Source: JBEKDJ01 sp050014415
GTDB taxonomy: Bacteria > Desulfobacterota > BSN033 > UBA1163
Assembly: GCA_050014415.1 (NCBI GenBank)
Contig: JBEKDJ010000372.1
Coordinates: 1 to 5,361, forward strand
Length of the DNA stretch: 5,361 nt
Reading direction: 5' to 3'
Below are positions 1 to 4,976 of this stretch, piece by piece. The notes under the pieces were generated by a model, which did no database searches, was not told the origin of the DNA, and saw nothing but the letters and a program-made list of their open reading frames with translations. Position numbers and translations under genes: made by a program. Position 1 is the stretch's first letter, and each line of letters begins with the position of its first letter.

Positions 1-119
1 AGGTCAACCATTTTACGGGAGGAACCTTTGGACGGCTGGATAATTGGAGCCGGATGAGCCGAGAGGTTCACGTCCGTATCTGAGAGAGCGCAGGGGGGAG
101 GTTCCCCTGCGCCACTCAC
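1..119 (+). ncRNA. Group II intron 3' end (domains V and VI), 5' part outside the window
   Basis: Positions 47-80 fit the 34-nt domain V of bacterial group II introns: a 5' strand beginning GAGCCGGAT, an upper stem GAGCC/GGTTC closed by a GAGA (GNRA) tetraloop at 61-64, and the returning strand ACGTCCGTATC. Domain VI follows. GCGCAGGGG (88-96) pairs perfectly with CCCCTGCGC (104-112). Below it GAG (84-86) can pair with CTC (115-117), leaving A114 bulged as the branch-point adenosine. The intron should end at about 119, after an AC dinucleotide, five nucleotides past the branch point. Positions 1-46 would be the end of domain IV; no maturase/reverse transcriptase coding can be shown in so short a piece. 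One oddity is that the domain V triad AGC (48-50) is kept, but two of its pairing partners read T77-A78 where G-T is usual. That weakens the basal helix and suggests decay or an unusual variant. Confidence 0.85.
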
Positions 120-614
120 CTCCGCAGCCGACCTACTTATTTTTTCCCTGCCATCTGAATCTTTTTGGCACATTGGAGAGCAGCTTGACCTACAAAAAAG
201 AGGCGGTCTCAATGGCTGGGGTTTCTGCTAAAAATTGCTTTCCCCATGGCTCAAAAAGCTGCTATCTGAATGTGAAATCGTAAGTTTTTCTTATTGTTCC
301 CGAGTGTTACGTTTGGCAAGATACTCTCGCTTTTGAAGGCCAAGAGACCACCATTATATTGGGGTGGTTCCATACTGACTTCTTTCCAATGCAATGCGCA
401 AAATCAGAAGCTAATCAAGGATCGAAGATCAGCAGATTGGGGTGGTTCCATACTGACTTCTTTCCAATGCAATGCGCAAAATCAGAAGCTAATCAAGGAT
501 CGAAGATCAGCAGTGGAAAGAATGAGCAGGCTTGTCTTTCCAGACAATCCTTGGCCCTCAAAGGGATTTGCACGAACAATCTGCTGGCTTTTAATCTTGC
601 TCTGAGGATCAGGA
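120..614. other. Intergenic region without a convincing gene
   Basis: No reading frame here has a credible ribosome binding site or a recognisable product; the open frames overlap the intron or the tandem duplication. Short inverted repeats are present: AGCAGCTT (179-186) with AAGCTGCT (256-263), and TTGTCT/AGACAA (532-537/542-547, four-base loop). The latter lies beyond the 3' end of higA, but no T-run follows it on either strand, so it is a poor intrinsic terminator. The only striking feature is the 78-bp tandem duplication, listed separately. Confidence 0.6.
358..513. repeat. Perfect 78-bp tandem duplication (two copies)
   Basis: The segment 358-435, beginning ATTGGGGTGGTTCCATACTG and ending GATCAGCAG, is followed directly by an identical copy at 436-513. 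I found no difference between the copies, and the match stops at once on both sides (TTAT before copy 1, TGGAAAG after copy 2). The unit length is a multiple of three, so an open frame continues through both copies, but that frame lacks a ribosome binding site and any known domain. Perfect identity points to a recent duplication, for example by replication slippage, or to an assembly artefact. Confidence 0.95.
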
Positions 615-929
615 TCACGCTGCGCGCAGAGGGGAAATCTTTTCGATTCGCCTTCCCACGGTCCTTGCCGCATCCCACAGATCAACAGCCCGCTGGGCGT
701 TTAGCCAGAACTCGGGCGTGTTTCCAAAAAGACGTGCAAGTCGCAGCGCCATCTCAGGGCTGACCGCCCGTCGCTCCCGCAACAGCTCGTTGACAGTCTG
801 TCGCGACACTCCCAGGGCCTTTGCGATCCCCGAAACGGTCAGTCCGTAATCCGGCATAAAATCCTCACGCAGCATCTCGCCGGGATGCGTGGGGCGAACC
901 TGTCTTTCCCTTGTATTCGGAATGCTCAT
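615..929 (-). CDS. higA: HigA-family antitoxin (XRE-type helix-turn-helix)
   Basis: This encodes a 104-residue DNA-binding antitoxin of the HigA/VapI family. Such proteins neutralise the partner HigB toxin by complex formation and repress their own operon. The N-terminal HPGEMLREDFMPDYGLT stretch is characteristic. A helix-turn-helix follows at about residues 30-60 (VSGIAKALGVSRQTVNELL, then RRAVSPEMALRLARLFG), and the tail NTPEFWLNAQRAVDLWDA is the usual end of the family. Length is normal. The ATG at 927-929 is chosen because GAGGAG lies 8 nt upstream on the minus strand. The gene is second in an operon: higB ends at 942, leaving 12 nt between them, and the higA ribosome binding site overlaps the higB stop, so translation is probably coupled. 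It appears intact. Confidence 0.93.
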   Translation of the reverse strand: MSIPNTRERQVRPTHPGEMLREDFMPDYGLTVSGIAKALGVSRQTVNELLRERRAVSPEMALRLARLFGNTPEFWLNAQRAVDLWDAARTVGRRIEKISPLRAA

Positions 930-937
930 AACACACT

Positions 938-943
938 CTCCTC
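938..943 (-). promoter_or_regulatory. higA ribosome binding site overlapping the higB stop
   Basis: On the minus strand GAGGAG lies 8 nt before the higA ATG and shares bases with the higB TGA (944-942). This overlap suggests that ribosomes finishing higB re-initiate on higA, helping keep antitoxin supply tied to toxin synthesis. Confidence 0.75.
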
Positions 944-1223
944 AATGGTAATCCGTTATTTCGACATCATAGGCGTCGCCATCGATAAATCGAAAGCATA
1001 TTCTCCATTGATCGTTTATGGAAATCGAAAGCTGTCCCTTCCGTTCTCTCTCCAGCTCATGAAGTCGGTTGCTCACGGGTATCTTCAAGTCATTCAATGT
1101 CGTTGCCAAATCAAGATACTCCAGCTTTCGTACCGTCCTTTTCCAGATTGCTGGAGGCAACCGCCTCGACTTTCCCAATTCATACAGTTCCTTCGTATGC
1201 CTGTCAGCAAACGTTTTAATCAT
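942..1223 (-). CDS. higB: HigB-family toxin (RelE-like mRNA interferase)
   Basis: This encodes a 93-residue toxin of the HigB branch of the RelE/ParE superfamily. Characterised members bind the ribosome and cut mRNA during translation; the activity here is inferred from family membership. It starts MIKTFADRHTKELYELGK, close to the family pattern. It keeps the C-terminal core RKGQLSISINDQWRICFRF and finishes GDAYDVEITDYH, where the arginine of QWRICF and the terminal tyrosine-histidine match the conserved, probably catalytic, region. Length is typical and no frameshift is seen. Toxin-before-antitoxin order is characteristic of higBA and unlike relBE. No good Shine-Dalgarno precedes the ATG at 1221-1223. 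The predicted promoter would start transcription almost on the start codon, so initiation may be leaderless. Confidence 0.93.
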   Translation of the reverse strand: MIKTFADRHTKELYELGKSRRLPPAIWKRTVRKLEYLDLATTLNDLKIPVSNRLHELERERKGQLSISINDQWRICFRFIDGDAYDVEITDYH

Positions 1224-1229
1224 AATCCA

Positions 1230-1258
1230 TATGTAAATCGTAACGTGACACTTGTCAA
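1230..1258 (-). promoter_or_regulatory. Candidate higBA promoter and operator
   Basis: On the minus strand a perfect TTGACA (-35, positions 1258-1253) is followed after 17 nt by TACATA (1235-1230), a weak -10. The perfect inverted repeat TGACA-CT-TGTCA (1246-1257, + strand) overlaps the -35 box, which is where a HigA dimer would block polymerase. The -35 and the palindrome are directly visible; promoter and operator function is inferred from position and from the known autoregulation of higBA operons. Confidence 0.6.
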
Positions 1259-1288
1259 GAGGGAATGTCCTTTATGGAAATAAGAATG

Positions 1289-1339
1289 GTGAGTAATAAC
1301 AGTTGTTCCCGTTACTCACTTTCCGAGGGAAAGGAACAA
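1289..1339. repeat. Interlocking inverted repeats (possible pseudoknot or alternative hairpins)
   Basis: GTGAGTAA (1289-1296) is perfectly complementary to TTACTCAC (1312-1319). TTGTTCC (1303-1309), inside that loop, is perfectly complementary to GGAACAA (1333-1339). A further TTTCC/GGAAA pair (1320-1324/1328-1332) lies between. The first two stems interlock, so an RNA could form either an H-type pseudoknot or two competing hairpins. As DNA they could be protein-binding palindromes. Function is unknown. Confidence 0.6.
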
Positions 1340-1406
1340 TTCTTGGCGTAGTGCTGCATTTACCCTTTGTATGTGGAAGACAATAACCGAGGAAGACGCT
1401 CCTGAC

Positions 1407-1423
1407 CTCCCCTTTGAGGGGAG
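1407..1423 (+). repeat. Short perfect hairpin with 3-nt loop
   Basis: CTCCCCT (1407-1413) and AGGGGAG (1417-1423) form a 7-bp GC-rich stem around TTG. The nearest T-run (1442-1446) is about 18 nt further on, too far for a normal intrinsic terminator, so I leave its role open. Confidence 0.55.
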
Positions 1424-1579
1424 CACACTATGTTTGTGGCGTTTTTCTAAACCCAATAACTTAGGTTTGAAGATCAGATAGAGGCATTTCCTTATTAATT
1501 CCAATCGGTTGTATTGGCAAGATATCAGCTATGTGGTAAGTCCTCTACTCTCACTCCGCTTACTACTCCTGGAAAGCGG

Positions 1580-1607
1580 TTGACAGGCCTCCGAAAAAAA
1601 GTAGATT
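1580..1607 (+). promoter_or_regulatory. Possible sigma70-like promoter, distal to the transposase gene
   Basis: A perfect TTGACA at 1580-1585 is followed after 16 nt by TAGATT at 1602-1607 (four of six matches to the -10 consensus). A transcript from here would have a leader of almost 480 nt before the transposase start, running through the hairpin at 1664-1686. This is speculative; the promoter at 1995-2024 is better placed. Confidence 0.3.
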
Positions 1608-1663
1608 TCTTTCTAAAATAAGACAAGCACCGACCTATTTTGCCCTAGAGACCCGGGGCGTTT

Positions 1664-1686
1664 GCGGCCACTGTAGGGTTGGCCGC
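1664..1686. repeat. GC-rich perfect inverted repeat
   Basis: GCGGCCA (1664-1670) and TGGCCGC (1680-1686) are perfectly complementary around a 9-nt spacer. ACCC (1651-1654) and GGGT (1691-1694) could extend the structure beyond internal loops. No T-run follows. It could be a leader RNA hairpin or a protein-binding site near the left end of the element. Confidence 0.55.
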
Positions 1687-1779
1687 GTGTGGGTGATGAC
1701 CTAATCTTTCGTCAAGACATTCAAGCGGGATTATATAACGTCTGGATCATGCCCAAAATTTCATTTCACAGACGGTTAT

Positions 1780-1837
1780 CCCCCCTCCTTTTCGTACCCC
1801 CTCTTTTATTCTCTTCCCTTCGTTTCCTCCCCCCTTT
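1780..1837. other. Strongly strand-biased polypyrimidine tract
   Basis: Over about 58 nt the + strand is almost all C and T, with only four purines (at 1794, 1796, 1808 and 1822) and runs of five or six C. The complementary strand is correspondingly purine-rich with four G-runs. Such tracts can form triplex DNA or other unusual structures. No function can be assigned from sequence. Confidence 0.7.
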
Positions 1838-1994
1838 GTGTTTACGTATTTATTTTCATGAAAGACCTCCCAAGCGTACAATTCCAAAAATTCGGGGGAA
1901 GTCATATATTACACGAGGAGTAGGAACATGGTCGCTGGGGAGACGTCGGTAACACTGTGCCAAAGTTTTTCTCGCGAGTTGATACAAAGGCGCG

Positions 1995-2024
1995 GTGACA
2001 GCTCTGCCGGGCCATACTTACAAT
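1995..2024 (+). promoter_or_regulatory. Probable promoter of the transposase gene
   Basis: GTGACA (1995-2000, five of six to the -35 consensus) and TACAAT (2019-2024, five of six to the -10 consensus) are separated by 18 nt. Transcription would begin near 2031, giving a leader of about 54 nt that contains the hairpin at 2057-2073 and the Shine-Dalgarno. The same GTG could be read as an in-frame start codon at 1995, but its use as a -35 box and the lack of a ribosome binding site before it argue against that. Confidence 0.55.
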
Positions 2025-2056
2025 AATCTAACCGTACCGGGGACTCCGATTTTAAG

Positions 2057-2073
2057 TTCCTTGGTACAAGGAA
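2057..2073 (+). promoter_or_regulatory. Hairpin touching the transposase ribosome binding site
   Basis: TTCCTTG (2057-2063) and CAAGGAA (2067-2073) form a perfect 7-bp stem with a GTA loop. Its last two bases are the first two of the AAGGAGG Shine-Dalgarno (2072-2078). In mRNA it would sit against the ribosome and partly mask the site. Many insertion sequences limit transposase synthesis from external transcripts by this kind of structure; that role is inferred. Confidence 0.65.
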
Positions 2074-2078
2074 GGAGG
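2072..2078 (+). promoter_or_regulatory. Shine-Dalgarno that fixes the transposase start
   Basis: AAGGAGG lies 6 nt before the ATG at 2085. This near-ideal site selects that codon over the in-frame GTG at 1995, which would add 30 residues of low plausibility. Confidence 0.85.
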
Positions 2079-2084
2079 ATTGTT

Positions 2085-4976
2085 ATGACCATGACGATTA
2101 ATGCCCACCTTTTTGAAGCCTTCCTCAAGTGCCCCACCAAATGTTATCTATGCTCGCTCGGCGAAACGGGGACTGAAAACGCCTACGCTGACTGGTTTCG
2201 GATTCAGAACGAGTCTTACTGCAGGGAAGGGATCAGATGCCTGGCCGAAGGCATCCCAGAGCACGAGCGTGTCATTGCCCCGCCCGCGGCGGAAAGCCTG
2301 AAGGAGGCAAAGTGGCGTCTGGCAGTAGACTTTGTGGCCCGCGCACAAAACCTGGAATCCGTCCTTCACGCGGTGGAAAGGGTGCCATCCAAAGAGCAGG
2401 CCCAGCCTGCCCGATTCATTCCCATTCGATTTATCTCGCCGAACAAGTTCACTATCATAGACAAGCTAATGGTGGCTTTTGATGCGCTAATACTGTCGGA
2501 AATGTTAGGCAGCGAGGTCCTCTACGGCAAGGTTATCCATGGAGACGACCATATTACACTCAGGGTAAAGACTTCTTCATCGGCGAGCGAGGTGCGAAAA
2601 TTGGCCGGCAAGATAGGCGCGTTACTGTCCACTCCTTCGCCCCCCGACCTCGTTCTGAATAAGCATTGTGCCGAGTGTAAGTTCCAAGTCAGGTGCAGAC
2701 AGAAGGCCATTGAGGTAGACGATTTGAGCTTGTTGTCTGGTATGAAGGAGAAAGAACGTCGTAGGCATCGCAGGAAGGGCATCTTCACAGTCACGCAGCT
2801 TTCGTACACTTTCAGGCCTCGCCGTCCGCCGAAGAGGGCCAAGAATCCCGCCAAACCGCACTACCTCGCGCTCCAGGCCCTCTCAATTCGTGAGAATACA
2901 GTGCACATCCACGGAAATCCGCAACTTCCAGATTCAAGATCCAGGGTCTATCTTGACATTGAGGGACTGCCTGACAATCAGTTCTATTATCTCATTGGCG
3001 CTCTGGTGGTCTCGGATGGTCAAGAGACGTTCCACGCATTTTGGGCGGATCAAGAATCAGACGAACCGATCATTTTCACCAAGTTTGCCGAAACGGTCTG
3101 CCAATTAGCAGATTTTCGAGTATTCCATTACGGGGACTACGAAGCCATTGCCTTGAAACGGATAAAGGCGAGACTCCCGGAATTTCATCGTCCGAAAATC
3201 GATGCAGTTCTGAAACGAGCCACTAACGTCTTGTCAGTTATCCATCCGCATATCTATTTCCCTACATATTCAAATGGTCTCAAAGACATCGGGAGCTTTC
3301 TTGGATACAAGCGCAAACATGATAGCGCCACGGGCCTCAAGACTATTGTCTGGCGGAAAACCTGGGAAACAAATGGAGACCCAGACTTCAAAGCAAGCTT
3401 GATTCAATACAACCAAGACGACTGCCGAACATTGAAGAATGTCTGCGAATTTATCTACCGCTTAACCTCCGAGGTTACCGCAACCCATGAACCTCCTCAA
3501 AGTCTTCCCAAGATCACTCGCACCGAGGAAATGACTATGGAACGACCAAGTTGGGAGGTGTTTGGGGTTAGAGAATACGTCTTGGAAGATCTCAAATACG
3601 TCACCAAATGTGCCTACCTTGATTACCAACGTGAAAAGGTGTTTGTGCGAACGCACCGTCAATTCAGGATCATCAATAAACGGCGTCGAAGGCTGAAACA
3701 TACGAAGACCCACCCCAACAGTGTTATTGACATCGAGTGCAAACGATGTCCAAGATGCCGGAAGAAGGGGATCGAACAAATCAAGCAAATGAGTCGCCTG
3801 ATGATCGATTTGAAATTCTCAAAAACCGGGGTCAAGAAGTGGATAACCAACTTCCGCTCATATCGGTACAAGTGTCTGAAGTGCGGCTATGTATTCACAT
3901 CGGAGGCCAGATCTCAGGGAGGACAATACCGATACGGTCATGGTTTGATGAGTTGGTGTGTTTATTCGAGCATCTTTTGCGGGATGAACATGAACCGAGC
4001 ACGTATAGCATTAGGAGACACTTTCGGTATATTCGTAGACGAATCCCGGATGATACGGGCGAGACACCTCGTAGTTGCAGAGTATGAGGGCTTATACGCT
4101 GCTATTCTCGAAAGCATTTTGCAAGAGAAGATCCTCCATATCGATGAGACATCGGTGAGGCTCAGAGGGTTAAACGGCTATGTTTGGGTGCTGGCCAGCA
4201 TGGACAGATTGTATTACTTCTACAAGCCATCTCGGGAAGGGTCATTTCTCCAAGAGATGCTCCATTCCTTCTCTGGCGTGCTGATCTCCGATTTCTACAC
4301 AGCATATGATTCTCTCCCTTGCGAGCAGCAAAAATGCATTGTTCATTTTGTTCGCGACATCGACGATGATCTCCTGAAAAACCCCCTGGACACAGAACTG
4401 AAAGGCATTGCCGAAGAATTTGGAGCTTTGCTGCGTACAATAATCCAGACAGTAGACCGCTATGGCCTCAAGAGACGACACCTGCATAAGCACGAACCGG
4501 CTGTTTTTCAATTCTTGGATTCAGTAGTTTCTAGGGATTTCTCCTCCGAACTGGCAAACAAGTACAAGAAAAAGTTCCAGAAGAGTGGCGCAAAGATGTT
4601 CACCTTCCTCGATCATGACGGTGTCCCGTGGAACAACACCAATGCAGAGCAGGCCATCAGGCGCTTTGCCAAGTTTCGTACACATGCCAATGGCCGTTTC
4701 ACGGAGCGATCCTTGAAAGAATACCTCGTGTTGGTAAGCGTTTTTGAGACTTGTGAGTTTAACAATGTCAACGTTCTCAAATTCTTACTCTCGGAAAAGA
4801 CGACTCTGGAAGGATTGTTCAAGATGGCGGGGCGAAGGACTAAGGACCCAGGAGGTGCGCGCGTAAGGGCCGGGTGCGAGGAAGGCCGTCAGTCTTTGGA
4901 TGAAATTACCTTTTCAGGGGCCTCGGGCACCTCAACACAACAGACGGTATTAACCAAACGGCAGGAAGGTTCTTAG
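2085..4976 (+). CDS. Fusion protein: Cas4/RecB-like nuclease + DEDD exonuclease + IS66-type DDE transposase
   Basis: The product has 963 residues and three modules. Residues 1-204 resemble TM0106-type RecB/Cas4-like nucleases, with C16 (or C20) near the start and C195-x2-C198-x5-C204 closing a probable 4Fe-4S site. D82 may be a catalytic acid, but no clear E-x-K follows. A basic helix-hairpin-helix-like link spans about 213-260. Residues 286-460 match RNase_H_2/YprB-like exonucleases: YLDIEG with D291 and E293, HYGDYE around D351, and YNQDD with Y442 and D446 (YxxxD). Next comes a zinc ribbon, C555-x2-C558 and C597-x2-C600, with C552 adjacent. Residues from about 610 to 905 are the IS66 transposase: HIDETS (D687), LISDFYTAY (D736) and NNTNAEQAIRRF (E855) form the DDE triad. 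The last 50 residues have no recognised match. The frame is open throughout, so the gene looks intact. Transposition is the likely role; the purpose of the nuclease modules is inferred. Confidence 0.88.
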   Translation: MTMTINAHLFEAFLKCPTKCYLCSLGETGTENAYADWFRIQNESYCREGIRCLAEGIPEHERVIAPPAAESLKEAKWRLAVDFVARAQNLESVLHAVERVPSKEQAQPARFIPIRFISPNKFTIIDKLMVAFDALILSEMLGSEVLYGKVIHGDDHITLRVKTSSSASEVRKLAGKIGALLSTPSPPDLVLNKHCAECKFQVRCRQKAIEVDDLSLLSGMKEKERRRHRRKGIFTVTQLSYTFRPRRPPKRAKNPAKPHYLALQALSIRENTVHIHGNPQLPDSRSRVYLDIEGLPDNQFYYLIGALVVSDGQETFHAFWADQESDEPIIFTKFAETVCQLADFRVFHYGDYEAIALKRIKARLPEFHRPKIDAVLKRATNVLSVIHPHIYFPTYSNGLKDIGSFLGYKRKHDSATGLKTIVWRKTWETNGDPDFKASLIQYNQDDCRTLKNVCEFIYRLTSEVTATHEPPQSLPKITRTEEMTMERPSWEVFGVREYVLEDLKYVTKCAYLDYQREKVFVRTHRQFRIINKRRRRLKHTKTHPNSVIDIECKRCPRCRKKGIEQIKQMSRLMIDLKFSKTGVKKWITNFRSYRYKCLKCGYVFTSEARSQGGQYRYGHGLMSWCVYSSIFCGMNMNRARIALGDTFGIFVDESRMIRARHLVVAEYEGLYAAILESILQEKILHIDETSVRLRGLNGYVWVLASMDRLYYFYKPSREGSFLQEMLHSFSGVLISDFYTAYDSLPCEQQKCIVHFVRDIDDDLLKNPLDTELKGIAEEFGALLRTIIQTVDRYGLKRRHLHKHEPAVFQFLDSVVSRDFSSELANKYKKKFQKSGAKMFTFLDHDGVPWNNTNAEQAIRRFAKFRTHANGRFTERSLKEYLVLVSVFETCEFNNVNVLKFLLSEKTTLEGLFKMAGRRTKDPGGARVRAGCEEGRQSLDEITFSGASGTSTQQTVLTKRQEGS

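Larger units (their letters stand above)
1284..1994. other. Long non-coding, hairpin-rich region upstream of the transposase gene
   Basis: No convincing gene lies in these roughly 700 bp. The few open frames (for example 1689-1952, + strand) have no ribosome binding site, odd composition, and part of their length runs through a pyrimidine tract. The stretch holds several inverted repeats beyond those listed separately: CCAAT/ATTGG (1501-1505/1513-1517), AAACC/GGTTT (1449-1453/1464-1468) and the palindrome CTCGCGAG (1971-1978). The left end of the transposable element probably lies somewhere here, but I could not find an inverted repeat shared with the sequence after the gene. Confidence 0.55.
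1995..4976 (+). mobile_element. IS66-related transposable element with nuclease fusion; ends not resolved
   Basis: The coordinates mark only the promoter-to-stop core, because neither terminal inverted repeats nor a target-site duplication could be recognised. Classical IS66 elements carry tnpA, tnpB and tnpC. Here only a tnpC-type DDE transposase is present, fused to two nuclease-like modules, with no tnpA- or tnpB-like frame in the window. The ISBst12 subgroup of IS66 is known to use a single transposase gene, so a stand-alone element is plausible. The real element probably extends into the flanking hairpin-rich DNA on both sides. Confidence 0.55.

Noticed and set aside
358..513. The two-copy 78-bp repeat as a CRISPR array
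   Set aside because: The copies abut with no unique spacers and the unit is far longer than a CRISPR repeat. The Cas4-like domain here belongs to the transposase fusion.
294..763. Two overlapping + strand frames of 103 and 134 codons through the tandem duplication and into the higA region
   Set aside because: Both lack a ribosome binding site. Their apparent length comes from the in-frame 78-bp duplication, and the longer one runs antisense into higA.
1557..1564. CCGCTTAC, which resembles the inverted form of an IS66-type GTAAGCGG end
   Set aside because: It is oriented as the right end of an element lying to its left. No matching partner was found near the transposase, and eight bases are too few alone.
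1689..1952. An 87-codon + strand frame with hydrophobic runs
   Set aside because: The hydrophobic stretch is a by-product of the pyrimidine tract (Leu, Pro, Phe, Ser codons). There is no ribosome binding site or recognisable domain.
1995..2084. Extending the transposase gene to an upstream in-frame GTG at 1995
   Set aside because: No ribosome binding site precedes it, the extra 30 residues match nothing, and the GTG falls in a good -35 box. The ATG at 2085 has AAGGAGG at 6 nt.
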